64,000 nt of DNA from Actinomadura physcomitrii (GCF_008923205.2 NZ_WBMS02000007.1:215189-279188); one strand, 5' to 3'. Positions 45,021-54,637 are shown, numbered from the stretch's first letter. Notes: generated by a model not told the origin, from the sequence alone. Program-made: numbers and translations.

Positions 45021-47005
45021 CGCGCGCCGACCTGCTCGCGCTGACCCCGGACGCGCTCGCCGCCCTCGCCAACCGCGGGTTGGTCAAGCGCGCCGCGAAG
45101 GACCTGGACGCGGGCGACGGCCCGGAGATCACCGTCGCGCCGGACGGCGGCGTCGAGGGCCGCTACCCGGGCGGGGTCACGGCCGCGCTGCCCGCGGGCG
45201 CCGGACTGGAGGCCGCGACCTGCACCTGCGCCGCGACCGGGACGTGCCGCCACCAGATCTGCCTCGTCCTGGCCTACCAGCGCGACGCCGCCACCGGCAC
45301 CGCCCCGGACGCGGACGCCGCCGAGCCCGCCCCCGCCGAGGTCACCGACTGGTCGCCCGGATCGCTCGACGACGACGCGCTCGCCGCCGTCCTCGGCCGC
45401 CGCGCCCTCACCGCCGCCCGCCGCACGCACCGCGCCGGGTACTCCGCCGCGATCCACCGGCCGACGCCGGACGACCCCGTCGCCCGCGTCGAGCTGCAGA
45501 CCTGCACCGTCCGGTTCCTGGTGCCGGGCGAGCTCGGCTACGTGCACACCGACGCGGTCGCGTCCGTCCGCGGCGAGATGACCGTGCTGGCCGCCTGGGC
45601 GTTCCGCGCCGCCGACGAGCGCGGCCTGACCGGCTCCGACGTCCGGCTCGACGTCGGCGGCGACGGGACGAGCGGGCAGGAAAAGGCCGGGAACGCCTCC
45701 GGCGGGCTCGCCGCGGCCGTCCGCCTCGTGGACCAGGTGCTCCTGGAGGGCGCCGTGCACGCCGGGCCCGTCCTCGCCACCGCGCTGCGCCGCACCGCCG
45801 CCGAGCTAGCCGCGCGGAACCTGCACTGGCCCGCCGGCGCCGTCGACGACCTCGCCGGGCAGCTCGCCGCCTACCACGACCGCGACGCTGCGCACGACCC
45901 GGCGCGGTTCGCCGCGCTCATCGCCGAGGTGCACGCGCGGCACCGCGCGTCCGCCGCCGGCGGCACCCGCTCGCAGGTGCTCGGCACCGACGAGTCCGCC
46001 GAGACGCCGCTGCGCCGCGTCCGGCTCGCCGCGCTCGGCTGCCGCGTCGGCGGTACGGACCTGGTCCGCACCGCCGACGTGTTCCTCGCGCACGCCGGCA
46101 CCGGCGTCGTCCTGGTGCTCAAGCGGCGCTGGAACGTCCCGGACGGCGAGGCGCTCACCGGCGCCGACCTCGCCGGACGCCGCATCCTCGGGTCCCCGCT
46201 GCGCGCGCTCGCCGCCGCGAACGTGGTGTCCGAGAGCGCCTCCCGCAGCGCCGGACGGGTCGTCCGCGTCGCCGCCGGGCGGATCGCCAAGACGACCGTC
46301 ACCCCGCTCGGCAACGCCTGGGAGGGGCTGCCCGCCGGGCTGCTCGTCCGCGACCTGAAGCGCGAGGAGCGGGCGCTGGACGTGCTGCCGCCCCGGCTGA
46401 TCCGGCCGCGGGTGGAGGCCGAGCTGGTGCGCGCGGTCGAGATCGCCGAGGTGCGGGACGTCGGCTACCACCCCGGCGCGCAGCGCCTCGAGGCGCTGGT
46501 CGCGGACGCTTCGGGCGCGACGGCCGTCGTGTCCGCCGAGCACGGCGCGTACCGGCCGGGCGCGCTCGACGCGCTCGCCGCGGCGCTGGCCGACGCGCCC
46601 CGCATGGTGGCCGGCGCCGTCCGCCGCGACCGGGGCGGGCTCGTCATCGACCCGTTCGCCGTGCTGACGGCGTCGGGACCCGTCGTCCCCGACCTGGCGC
46701 CGGGCGACGGCGCCGCCGTGCTGGACGGCCCGTCCGCCGCCGCGCCCGACCCGCTCGGCGACGCCGTCCGGGCCGGGCTCGACGTCTGCGCCGAGGCCGC
46801 GCACCGCGGCCTGCTGCACGCCGCGCCCGGCCTGCGCGACCGGATCGCCCGCACCGGCGAGGACCTGGCGCGCATCGGCCTGCGCGCCGCCGGCGCCACG
46901 CTCGCCGACCTCGCCGGGACGGTCGGCTCCGACGACCCGGACCGCATCGCGGAGGCCTGGGCCACCGCGCACATCCGCCTGCTGGCGACCGCCGAACTCC
47001 GCTGA
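45017..47005 (+). CDS. SWIM zinc-finger protein (YehQ-like)
   Basis: 662 residues from GTG overlapping the VWA stop (GTGA). The SWIM motif is CTCAATGTCRHQICLVLAYQ (C-x-C-x(n)-C-x-H) at about residue 78. The rest is a long, mostly helical and beta-containing region without known motifs (LVDQVLLEGAVHAGPVLATA, KRRWNVPDGEALTGADLAGR). SWIM domains bind DNA or protein. It matches E. coli YehQ in length and position, ending the five-gene AAA-DUF5682-VWA-SWIM unit; a GC hairpin follows. Confidence 0.87.
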   Translation: MTRADLLALTPDALAALANRGLVKRAAKDLDAGDGPEITVAPDGGVEGRYPGGVTAALPAGAGLEAATCTCAATGTCRHQICLVLAYQRDAATGTAPDADAAEPAPAEVTDWSPGSLDDDALAAVLGRRALTAARRTHRAGYSAAIHRPTPDDPVARVELQTCTVRFLVPGELGYVHTDAVASVRGEMTVLAAWAFRAADERGLTGSDVRLDVGGDGTSGQEKAGNASGGLAAAVRLVDQVLLEGAVHAGPVLATALRRTAAELAARNLHWPAGAVDDLAGQLAAYHDRDAAHDPARFAALIAEVHARHRASAAGGTRSQVLGTDESAETPLRRVRLAALGCRVGGTDLVRTADVFLAHAGTGVVLVLKRRWNVPDGEALTGADLAGRRILGSPLRALAAANVVSESASRSAGRVVRVAAGRIAKTTVTPLGNAWEGLPAGLLVRDLKREERALDVLPPRLIRPRVEAELVRAVEIAEVRDVGYHPGAQRLEALVADASGATAVVSAEHGAYRPGALDALAAALADAPRMVAGAVRRDRGGLVIDPFAVLTASGPVVPDLAPGDGAAVLDGPSAAAPDPLGDAVRAGLDVCAEAAHRGLLHAAPGLRDRIARTGEDLARIGLRAAGATLADLAGTVGSDDPDRIAEAWATAHIRLLATAELR

Positions 47006-47024
47006 CGGGATGCACGGGCCCGGG

Positions 47025-47042
47025 CGGGCGCGGCGGCGCCCG
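47025..47042. terminator. short bidirectional hairpin between convergent clusters
   Basis: CGGGCGC-GGCG-GCGCCCG, a 7-bp perfect stem with a 4-nt loop, 19 bases after the SWIM gene stop and just before the convergent MBL gene stop at 47043. Confidence 0.55.
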
Positions 47043-47981
47043 TCACGCCCGGCAGGTCAGGGGACGGCCGCCGTTGTAGTCGACCATCTCCTGCAGGGCC
47101 GTGGCGGCGTCGATCTCGCCGCCCGGCTCCAGGCCGTCCAGCTCGGCGTAGGCGCGGTGCAGGTTGCCGACGATGCGCTCGGAGTCGGTCAGCTCCGCGT
47201 ACGCGCCGAGGTCGGCCTCCCGCGCCGCCTCCAGCGGCGACAGCCCGGCGGCCTTGCCGTCCGCCGCCGTCGCCTGCAGGAACCGCAGGTAGCCGAGGAC
47301 GCGGCCGATCAGCTCCGGGCCCGCGACGGGGCCGTGGCCCGGGACGATCACCGCCGCGTCCAGCGGCGCGACGACCTCCTCCAGCACCGCGATCGCGCCC
47401 GCCACCGACCCCTGCAGGACGAACGGGGTGCCGCCGTTGAACAGCAGGTCGCCGCAGAACAGCACGCGGCGCTCCGGGAGCCACACGATCGAGTCGTTGG
47501 TGGTGTGCGCGGCGGTGCCGACGTGCCGGACCTCGCAGCGCAGGTTCCCGGCCCACAGCGTCACGCCGTCGGTGTAGGTGAGGAACGGCGGCTCGACCTC
47601 GACGCCGCCCCACTCGACCTTCGTCCAGAACGGCTCGTCGAACGGCTCGCCCCACGCGAGCGCGCTCTCGCGGGTCCGTTCGTGGCCGACGATCGTCGCG
47701 CCGGAGAACAGGTAGTTGCCGAAGGTGTGGTCGCCGTGGTGGTGGGTGTTCACCAGCGTCCGGACGGGCCGGTCGGTGACGGTCCGGATCGCGTCCAGGT
47801 AGGCGCGGGTGCGGCGCTCGGTCGAGCACGCGTCGACGCTGATCACGCCCCGCTCGGCGGCGACGAAGCCGGTGTTGTTGATCCACCAGGTGCCGTCGGG
47901 CTGGACGTAGGCGAACACGCCGTCCGACACCTCCTCGAGGCGGGGCTCGCCGGGGCCGTCGCGTCCGGGCACGTCGCTCAT
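47043..47981 (-). CDS. metallo-beta-lactamase-fold hydrolase
   Basis: 312 residues, ATG start. Zinc ligands are seen in THHHGDHTFGN, HVGTAAHTTNDSI and FCGDLLFNGGTP with a final PGHGP; this glyoxalase-II-like/SoxH-type subgroup hydrolyses thioesters or lactones. A helical C-terminal extension (LSPLEAAREADLGAYAELTD) is typical of the cyclase/dehydrase-associated branch. It is on the same strand as, and 36 bases downstream of, the VWA-metallopeptidase gene, but an independent role is likely since this type occurs widely. Confidence 0.87.
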   Translation of the reverse strand: MSDVPGRDGPGEPRLEEVSDGVFAYVQPDGTWWINNTGFVAAERGVISVDACSTERRTRAYLDAIRTVTDRPVRTLVNTHHHGDHTFGNYLFSGATIVGHERTRESALAWGEPFDEPFWTKVEWGGVEVEPPFLTYTDGVTLWAGNLRCEVRHVGTAAHTTNDSIVWLPERRVLFCGDLLFNGGTPFVLQGSVAGAIAVLEEVVAPLDAAVIVPGHGPVAGPELIGRVLGYLRFLQATAADGKAAGLSPLEAAREADLGAYAELTDSERIVGNLHRAYAELDGLEPGGEIDAATALQEMVDYNGGRPLTCRA

Positions 47982-48017
47982 GTGTCCTCCAGGTCCTCGG
48001 ACGTACCCTACGAGGAT

Positions 48018-49193
48018 TCACGCGGCCCGGTCGATGCGGACCGTCTCGATCCACCGGGGCGGGTCGGGCGCGCCGTCGCCGACCAGCGCGGCGATCAGCC
48101 GGCACGACGGCGACTCGGCGGGCCACGGCGTGTACCCGTCGGTGAGGACGATCACGACCTGCGGCCGGTCGCGGTCCGCGAGCGCCCGCTCGATCCCGAC
48201 CCGCATGTCGGTGCCGCCGCCCCCGCCGAGCTCGACCTGCCCGGCGGACGCCACCCGCGACACCGCCTGTACGTCGGCGTCGCAGGCCAGGACGCTCACC
48301 CGGTTCCCCCGGACGCCGACCTCCCGCAGTACCCCGGTGACCTCCGCGAGCGCCGCCGCGAGCTCGCCGTCCCCCATCGACCCGGACGTGTCGATCACGA
48401 TCGCGACGCGGGGCAGCGGGCGGCGCAGGCTCGGCAGCACGGCCCCGCGCAGTGCCGGGGTGCGGCGCGACGGCCGCCGGTAGGTGTAGTCGACGGCGCC
48501 GCCCGCCCACGCGACCGCCTCCCGCACCGCGCCCGCCAGCATCCGCCGCCAGTCCACGACCGGTTCGAGGACCTGGTCGGCCCACCGCCGCCACCCGCCC
48601 GGCAGGCTTCCGCGCGCCCGCTGGTGCGCGCGCATCGCCTCCGCGGTCGCGCGCCGCAGCGCCTCCGCCTCGGTCGCGCGGACCGACGGCGCGCCCGCCC
48701 CGTCCAGGTCCCACGGCATCGGCACGCCGTGCGCGCCCGACCCGCAGTCGTGGTGCGGCTGCGCCGGGACGCCCTTCAGGTACTCCTCGAACATCCGCCC
48801 CTCGGGCAGCCCGAAGTCGCGGGGATGCACCCGGCCGGCGGGCAGCGGCAGCCCGTCGGCGAGCAGGTCGTCGTTGATCTCGCAGTCCTCCGCGATGTTG
48901 ACCCGCCCGTGGTCGCGCTGGTCGGCGGCCGGCAGCCGGGACGCGCGGCCGTGGTGGTCGCGCAGCAGGTGCGCCGCCTCGTGGATCCACACGCCCGCCA
49001 GCTCCTCGACCGGCGTGGCGTCCACGAACGCGGGGGAGACGTAGCACCGCCAGTGCCGGTCGACGCCCATCGTCGGCACGCGGTCGCTCGGCACGACCGT
49101 CAGCGAGTACAGCGCGGACGCCAGGTAGGGCCGGTCGCCGGCGGCCTTGTAGCGGGCGGCGAGCAGCTTCGTCCGGTCCAGCACGGCGGTCAC
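48018..49193 (-). CDS. DUF2201-type putative metallopeptidase with C-terminal VWA-like domain
   Basis: 391 residues from GTG overlapping the MoxR stop (GTGA). The N-terminal half contains a zincin signature WIHEAAHLLRDH (HExxH plus second His) and AEDCEINDDLLADGLPLPAG, as in DUF2201 metallopeptidase domains. The C-terminal half is VWA-like with RVAIVIDTSGSMGDGELAAA (MIDAS DxSxS) and GGGGGTDMRVGIERALADRD. This pairing with a MoxR ATPase immediately upstream is common in actinobacteria. Predicted to act as a substrate-binding, possibly proteolytic partner of the ATPase; last gene of the minus-strand cluster. Confidence 0.88.
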   Translation of the reverse strand: MTAVLDRTKLLAARYKAAGDRPYLASALYSLTVVPSDRVPTMGVDRHWRCYVSPAFVDATPVEELAGVWIHEAAHLLRDHHGRASRLPAADQRDHGRVNIAEDCEINDDLLADGLPLPAGRVHPRDFGLPEGRMFEEYLKGVPAQPHHDCGSGAHGVPMPWDLDGAGAPSVRATEAEALRRATAEAMRAHQRARGSLPGGWRRWADQVLEPVVDWRRMLAGAVREAVAWAGGAVDYTYRRPSRRTPALRGAVLPSLRRPLPRVAIVIDTSGSMGDGELAAALAEVTGVLREVGVRGNRVSVLACDADVQAVSRVASAGQVELGGGGGTDMRVGIERALADRDRPQVVIVLTDGYTPWPAESPSCRLIAALVGDGAPDPPRWIETVRIDRAA

Positions 49194-50380
49194 GCGCTCG
49201 GCAGCGCGCCGGACAGCCGCAGGATGTCGAGGAACGCGTCGATCCCCGGCGGCACCGGCCAGCGGACGTCCCGCAGCGCCGCGAGGTCGGCCGCGGCGCG
49301 CGCCGCCACGTCCGGGACGCCCGCGTCGACCGCCTTCGCCAGCACCTCCCAGCCCGCCTCCCACCGCCGGCGGGTGCAGTCGCTCTGCACCGAGGACACC
49401 ACCGCGGTCAGGAACGCCAGCTGCCGGTCGCCGCGCTCGGGCAGCGCGAACGCCTTCGGGTCGGCCAGCACCCGGTCGGGGTCGGGCAGGTCCAGCTCCT
49501 CCAGGTAGGAGAGCAGCTCGATGCCCGCGCCGTCGCCGATCGCGCCGACCACCGCGGCGGCCACCGCGTCCTGCCCGGCGCCCGTCGCGTACCCGGTGGC
49601 GAGCAGCCGCAGCGCCATCTCCCAGCTGCGCGGCGACGGCCACGCGCCGCCGCGCGCCTCGGCGTCCTCCGGCAGGTGGTGCGCCAGGCCCGGACGCGCC
49701 GTGAGGAAACCGGACACGGCGCCGCGCGCGCGGGCGATCGCGGCGGGCGCCTTCGTCCCGTCCACCACCGGGACGGTCAGCTCCGGCCACGTGCCCGCCA
49801 TCCCGCGCGCCACCGTGCGCGGGTCGTGCGTCCAGCGCAGGTGGACGAACCGGTTCGCCAGCGGCGGCGACAGGTGCCAGCCGTCCGCCGCGCTCGCCGG
49901 CGGGTTCGCCGCCGCGACGACCCGGACCGGCTCCGGCAGCCGCAGGCTGCCGACCCGCCGCTCCAGCACGACCCGCAGCAGCGCCGCCTGCACCGCGGGC
50001 GGCGCCGAGGACAGCTCGTCGAAGAACACGATGCCGCGGCCCGCCGACGCGAGCCGCACCGCCCAGTCCGGCGGCGCCATCGGCACCCCGGTCGCGGCCG
50101 GGTCGTCGCCGATGACCGGCAGCCCGGCGAAGTCGGACGGCTCGTGCACGCTGGCGATCACCGTCTCCAGCGGCACCCCGAGGCCCTCCGCGAGCCGCTC
50201 CATGCCCGCGGACTTGCCGATGCCCGGCTCGCCCCACAGCAGCACCGGGATGTTCGCCGACACCGCCAGCGCCAGCGCCTCCAGCTGCACGCTGCGCGCC
50301 GGCTCGGCCCGCCATGCGGCGGCCCGCCGGTTCAGCTCGTCCGCCGCGTCCAGCGGCCCCGTCACGGTCTCGGTGGTCAC
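49190..50380 (-). CDS. MoxR-type AAA+ ATPase of the second cluster
   Basis: 396 residues from GTG overlapping the ankyrin gene stop by 4 bp. Walker A GEPGIGKSAGMERLAEGLGV, Walker B GIVFFDELSSAPPAVQAALL, sensor 1 VRVVAAANPPASAADGWHLS, then a helical lid (GGAWPSPRSWEMALRLLATG). It is not closely similar to the YehL-type ATPase at 40466; the two MoxR genes belong to different branches. Together with the HExxH/VWA protein it probably forms a remodelling complex; the ankyrin, LRR and SDR proteins co-transcribed upstream would supply specificity. Confidence 0.9.
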   Translation of the reverse strand: MTTETVTGPLDAADELNRRAAAWRAEPARSVQLEALALAVSANIPVLLWGEPGIGKSAGMERLAEGLGVPLETVIASVHEPSDFAGLPVIGDDPAATGVPMAPPDWAVRLASAGRGIVFFDELSSAPPAVQAALLRVVLERRVGSLRLPEPVRVVAAANPPASAADGWHLSPPLANRFVHLRWTHDPRTVARGMAGTWPELTVPVVDGTKAPAAIARARGAVSGFLTARPGLAHHLPEDAEARGGAWPSPRSWEMALRLLATGYATGAGQDAVAAAVVGAIGDGAGIELLSYLEELDLPDPDRVLADPKAFALPERGDRQLAFLTAVVSSVQSDCTRRRWEAGWEVLAKAVDAGVPDVAARAAADLAALRDVRWPVPPGIDAFLDILRLSGALPSA

Positions 50381-52065
50381 AGCACGAACTCCAGATCCTC
50401 GCGTTTCGCTCGCTCGATCGCCTTCGGCAGGGTGTCCGGACGCCCGGCCGCCCGCGCGGCGCCGTCCGGTGTCCGCGGGCTCGCACCCGCGTCCAGCAGC
50501 GCCCGCACGAAGGCGGGCGAGCCGTGGTTCAGCACGGCGACCAGGACCGGCGTGAGCCCCTCGCAGTCGGTCGCGTCGAGATCCAGGCCGGCGTCCAGCA
50601 GGCGCGGCAGCAGCACCTCGTGGTCCATCGCGTAGAGGGCGTGCAGCAGCGTCCAGCGGCGCCCGTCGCGGACGCGCGGGTCGAGCCCCGCGTCCAGCAG
50701 CCGCAGGACGCCTTCGGTGTCGCCGTGCGCCGCCCGCAGGAACACCTCCCGGCGGTGCGCGCGGAGCGCGCGCGGCAGCCACCCCGTTCCCGTTCGCCAG
50801 GTCCGGTGGGCGACGAAACAGCCGTTCACGGTGCCGCCGAACGCCCCGAGCGCCTGCTCGCGGCGCCGCTCCTCATCGGCGTGCGGGATCCGCAGGCCGC
50901 CGTCGCCGGAGCGGACGAGGTGCCACTCGCCCTGGCAGCGCACCCGGACCGGCGGCGGCAGCCGCGCGTCCGGCGGCCCGGCCGGACGGTCCGGGGCCGG
51001 GCGCGCCGGGAACAGCGCCGACCGCACGAGCGGATGCAGCTCGTCCGGCGCGACCAGCCCGGCGCGCAGCAGGGCGAGGTCGGGAAGGGCGTGCCAGCAG
51101 CCCGGGGACGGGCGGCGCCGCCTGGACTCCTCGGGGGTCGCCACCCACAGCAGCGGGCGCCGGTGCCGTCCGCCCGCCTCCACGTGCAGCCCGAAGCGGT
51201 GATCGGGCAGGCGGACCGACAGCGACGCGGTGCCGCCGCCGGTCACGCGCTCGATCTGGTGCGCGAGCATCGGCGCGCAGCCGGCCAGCAGGGCGAGCCG
51301 GGACCAGGTCTGCCGCTCGGTCGGGCGCCCGCCGGGCCGCTGCTCCACGATCACGCCGATGCCGGCGGCGGCGAACGCGGCGGCGATGGCCTCGTCGCCG
51401 CCGTCCGGCCGCTCGGCGAGCAGCGCGGACCGCTCGCTGCGGGCCGCGCGGTCACCCGCCTCCAGGTGGGATGGGGGCAGGTCGGATGCGGGCAGGTCGG
51501 CGGGGTCGCGGGGCGTGCCGTCGGCGGCGAAGAACGGCGCGCGGACGTCGCCCCCGTAGTGGCCGAGCAGCCCGCGGTGGTGCCGGTCGTCGAACAGGTA
51601 CGGCACGACCGACCAGTCCGCCCACTCCCGGACCGCGACACCGAACTCCAGGGTCAGCCGCTGCGGTGCCGACGGCGAGGGCGGCGCCGTGACGCTGAGC
51701 GCCGGGACCGGGCCGCGCGGGGACGTCCCGTACCGCGCGAGGACCACCCGGAACCCGGAGGTGAGCGCGGTGAGGCCGCCGCGGTCGGTCACGTCCCGGG
51801 GCAGGTGCCAGTGCAGCAGGTCGGGGACGAGGTGGCGCAGATCCTTCTCGAGCCGCGCGCGGACGTCCGCGCCGAACTCGCGGCCCGCGTCAGCCAGATC
51901 GAACGCGACGTCGACGTTCGCCGCCGCGCAGGCGCCCCGCCAGTCCCCGGCCGCCCGCCGCTCGGCGGCGCGCTCGATCCACCCGCGCGGGACCGCGAGC
52001 CGGCGGACCTGGCGCCATGCCCGCAGCGACGAGGGGAACGACGGGTCTCGGCGTGGGCGCGTCAA
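50377..52065 (-). CDS. ankyrin-repeat protein A with long N-terminal domain
   Basis: 562 residues from a TTG that overlaps the LRR gene stop (TTGA). No ATG or GTG lies near the start, and the paralogue at 54768 begins at a comparable point, so TTG is credible. The first 430 residues are a domain shared only with that paralogue (GDWRGACAAANVDVAFDLAD, DLRHLVPDLLHWHLPR, VAPDELHPLVRSALFP). Ankyrin repeats occupy the C-terminus: REVFLRAAHGDTEGVLRLLD, LLHALYAMDHEVLLPRLLDA, TPVLVAVLNHGSPAFVRALL. Likely a protein-binding adaptor of the MoxR complex downstream. Translationally coupled to both neighbours. Confidence 0.82.
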   Translation of the reverse strand: MTRPRRDPSFPSSLRAWRQVRRLAVPRGWIERAAERRAAGDWRGACAAANVDVAFDLADAGREFGADVRARLEKDLRHLVPDLLHWHLPRDVTDRGGLTALTSGFRVVLARYGTSPRGPVPALSVTAPPSPSAPQRLTLEFGVAVREWADWSVVPYLFDDRHHRGLLGHYGGDVRAPFFAADGTPRDPADLPASDLPPSHLEAGDRAARSERSALLAERPDGGDEAIAAAFAAAGIGVIVEQRPGGRPTERQTWSRLALLAGCAPMLAHQIERVTGGGTASLSVRLPDHRFGLHVEAGGRHRRPLLWVATPEESRRRRPSPGCWHALPDLALLRAGLVAPDELHPLVRSALFPARPAPDRPAGPPDARLPPPVRVRCQGEWHLVRSGDGGLRIPHADEERRREQALGAFGGTVNGCFVAHRTWRTGTGWLPRALRAHRREVFLRAAHGDTEGVLRLLDAGLDPRVRDGRRWTLLHALYAMDHEVLLPRLLDAGLDLDATDCEGLTPVLVAVLNHGSPAFVRALLDAGASPRTPDGAARAAGRPDTLPKAIERAKREDLEFVL

Positions 52066-53204
52066 CGGTAGACGCTCGCGATCGCGTGCACGTCGGGGTG
52101 CGGGCGGCCCGCCGGACGCAGCCGCTGCGCGAACGCGCGCTTCACCTTGCGCGGGACGCCGGGGCCGAGTCCCACGTACTCCAGCCGGCTGTCCGCGCCG
52201 ACGCCCGCCAGCAGCGTCTTCGCGCCGCGCCCGGTGACACCGGTGTGGCTCAGCCCGAGCCGGCGCAGCGGGCTGCCGGGCAGCGCCGCCGCGAGCGCCG
52301 CCGCGCCCTCGTCGCCGGTGGCGTTCGGCGGCGCGCCGAGCGCCCGCTCCGACGGCGGGCGGCTCAGGTCGAGCGCCTCGATCGCGTCCAGCGCCCCGGC
52401 CAGCGACCGCGCGCCGGCCGGCCCGACGCCGTTCCCGCCGAGCCCGAACCGGACGGGCCGCCCCGCCCGCGCAGCCGCCGACGCCAGGACGGCGGCGCCG
52501 CCGTCGCCGAGGTGGTTGGCGGGCGCGTACAGCTCGCGGACGCCCGCGTCGCGGACCAGCGCGGCCAGCAGGTCCGCCGCGTCCGGCCCGATGCCGTTCC
52601 CGCCGAGGAACAGCCGCTCCAGCGGCGCGTCCCGGGCGACGAGCGCGTCGAGCAGCGCCCGCAGACCCTCCTTACCGAGACCGGTGTTGACCAGGTCGAG
52701 CGTCCGGATCGCCGCGTTGCGCCGCAGCATCGCGGCGAGCGCCCGCGCGCCCGCGTCGCCGACCGGGTTGCGCTTCAGCCACAGCGCCCGCACCTCGCCG
52801 TCGGACGCGAGCCGGTCCGCGAGCGCCGCCGCGCCCTCGCCGTCGATGCGGTTGCAGCCGAGGTAGAGCGTCCGGACGCCGTGGCCCGGCGCCAGCGCGG
52901 CGGCGATCGTCCGCGCGCCCTCGACGCCCATCGCGTTCGTCCCGAGCAGCAGGTGCACCGCGTGCGGCGACGCGACCGCCGCCGGGACGAGCCGCGCCAC
53001 GCCCGCCGCGCCCAGCCCCTGCTTGCACAGGTCCACCCGGCCGTCGCCGCGCAGCGTCCCGACCGGGAACGCCTCGTCGCCGCCGACCGGCGCCGCGTCG
53101 GCGAGCCGCGCCAGCAGCGGTGCGAGCGCGGCCGGGTCGGCGGGCGGCACGTCCGGGTGCTCGATCGCCGGGCAGCGTACGGGGGTCGGCTCCATGCTGT
53201 TCAC
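52062..53204 (-). CDS. leucine-rich repeat protein, RNase-inhibitor type
   Basis: 380 residues from GTG overlapping the SDR stop (GTGA); an ATG three codons later (53195) is the alternative. Nine or ten LRRs of about 28 residues are visible, for example VRTLYLGCNRIDGEGAAALA, VRALWLKRNPVGDAGARALA, LERLFLGGNGIGPDAADLLA and LRRLGLSHTGVTGRGAKTLL. This RI-like class is otherwise typical of eukaryotic RanGAP and NLR proteins and forms a horseshoe used for protein binding. In an operon with SDR, ankyrin and MoxR genes it is probably a recognition subunit. Confidence 0.88.
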   Translation of the reverse strand: MNSMEPTPVRCPAIEHPDVPPADPAALAPLLARLADAAPVGGDEAFPVGTLRGDGRVDLCKQGLGAAGVARLVPAAVASPHAVHLLLGTNAMGVEGARTIAAALAPGHGVRTLYLGCNRIDGEGAAALADRLASDGEVRALWLKRNPVGDAGARALAAMLRRNAAIRTLDLVNTGLGKEGLRALLDALVARDAPLERLFLGGNGIGPDAADLLAALVRDAGVRELYAPANHLGDGGAAVLASAAARAGRPVRFGLGGNGVGPAGARSLAGALDAIEALDLSRPPSERALGAPPNATGDEGAAALAAALPGSPLRRLGLSHTGVTGRGAKTLLAGVGADSRLEYVGLGPGVPRKVKRAFAQRLRPAGRPHPDVHAIASVYR

Positions 53205-54604
53205 CACTCCACCGGTCGGTAGTCCTTCAGGAACACGCCGGACAGCCGCTCGCCGCCGACGCCCCGCACGACCGGGTCGTACACCCGGGCCGCGCCGTCG
53301 ATCACGTCCAGCGGCGGCCGGAACCCGGCGGCGAACTGCGCGAGCTTGCCGGGGTGCGGCCGCTCGTCGGTCACCCAGCCGGTGTCCACGCTGGTCATGT
53401 GGACGCCCGCCGCCGCGTAGTCGGCGGCGGACGTGCGGGTCATCATGTTGAGCGCCGCCTTCGCCATGTTCGTGTGCGGGTGGCGGACGGTCTTGTGCTC
53501 GCGGGAGAAGCTGCCCTCCATCGCCGACACCTGCACCACGTACCGGTCGGGGAACGGCGACGCCTCCAGCAGCCCGCGCAGCCGCGAGGTCAGCAGGAAC
53601 GGCGCGAACGCGTTCACCATCTGGACCTCCAGCCACTCGGCCGGGTCGACCTCGTGCAGCCGCAGCGTCCAGCTGTTGCGGTCGCGCAGGTCGAGGGGCT
53701 GCCCGGTCTCGTCGGTGAGCCCCGCGGGGAACAGCGCGTCGTCCCGCACCGCGAGCGCCGCCGCCGGGCCCGCCTCGAGCTCGGCCCGGCCGCCCTCGGC
53801 GATGTCGACGCGCGCCGCCGCGCCGGACAGCGGCAGCGCCTCCGCCGCGCGGACCTCGCGGTGGTAGGCGGGCGGCCGCCGGACGGTCTGCGCCGCGTTG
53901 TTCACCAGGACGTCCAGGTGGTCGAACCGGGCGTGCACCGCGTCCAGCAGCCCCGCGACGCCCGGCAGGTCCAGCAGGTCGACGCCGTGGACGTGCAGCC
54001 GCGGCAGCCAGTCGGCGGAGTCGGGCACGGCCGCGAACCGGCGCGCCGCGTCGCGCGGGAACCGGGTGGTGACCAGCACCTCCGCGCCGTCCCGCAGCAT
54101 CTTCAGCGCCACCTGGAAGCCGATCTTGATCCGGCCGCCGGTGACCAGCGCGCGCCGCCCGCGCAGGTCGCAGCGGGCGTGCCGGCGCGCCAGGTTCTCC
54201 GCCGCGCACGGCGGGCACATCAGGTGGTAGTCGGGGTGCACGTCCCGGTAGGGCGCCTTGCAGACGTAGCAGGTCCGCGCCCGCGACAGCACCCGCCCGG
54301 ACACGGGCCCGGCCGGCGCGGGCTCGGGATCGGCGCCGGGGTTCTGGTCCTGGAACCGGGTGGCGGCGGCCATCGCGTCGAGGTCCTCGGCGCGCCGCCG
54401 CGTCCTGCGGGCGGCTTTGCGCGCCTTCTTGCCGGACCGGTGCAGTTGCGACGCCGCCTCGTGCACGGCCCGCCAGCGCGGATCGTCCGGATCGGTGGCC
54501 CGCGCGCGCTCCAGCAGCCGGAGGCAGGCCTCGACCTCCTCGGGGCGGGGCGCCTCGTCCTCGACCGGCGGTCGCGGCTCCCCGGCTCGCGCAACGGCCG
54601 TCAC
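53201..54604 (-). CDS. SDR-fold protein with N-terminal zinc ribbon and missing catalytic Tyr
   Basis: 467 residues from GTG with GGGGAG about 4 bases upstream. Residues 1-100 are helical and charged; a zinc ribbon (CYVCKAPYRDVHPDYHLMCP then CAAENLARRHARC) precedes a Rossmann domain RALVTGGRIKIGFQVALKML. VNNAAQT and VVQVSAMEGSFSREHKT (Ser) are conserved, but where classical SDRs have YxxxK this protein has TNMAKAALNM, keeping Lys and losing Tyr. A long insert (about 280-350) follows strand 4. Either an unusual oxidoreductase or a nucleotide-sensing scaffold. The tRNA-like gene lies 36 bases upstream; the stop overlaps the LRR start. Confidence 0.85.
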   Translation of the reverse strand: MTAVARAGEPRPPVEDEAPRPEEVEACLRLLERARATDPDDPRWRAVHEAASQLHRSGKKARKAARRTRRRAEDLDAMAAATRFQDQNPGADPEPAPAGPVSGRVLSRARTCYVCKAPYRDVHPDYHLMCPPCAAENLARRHARCDLRGRRALVTGGRIKIGFQVALKMLRDGAEVLVTTRFPRDAARRFAAVPDSADWLPRLHVHGVDLLDLPGVAGLLDAVHARFDHLDVLVNNAAQTVRRPPAYHREVRAAEALPLSGAAARVDIAEGGRAELEAGPAAALAVRDDALFPAGLTDETGQPLDLRDRNSWTLRLHEVDPAEWLEVQMVNAFAPFLLTSRLRGLLEASPFPDRYVVQVSAMEGSFSREHKTVRHPHTNMAKAALNMMTRTSAADYAAAGVHMTSVDTGWVTDERPHPGKLAQFAAGFRPPLDVIDGAARVYDPVVRGVGGERLSGVFLKDYRPVEW

Positions 54605-54637
54605 TGCACTCCCTCGCCCCCCGGTCAGACGACTAAG

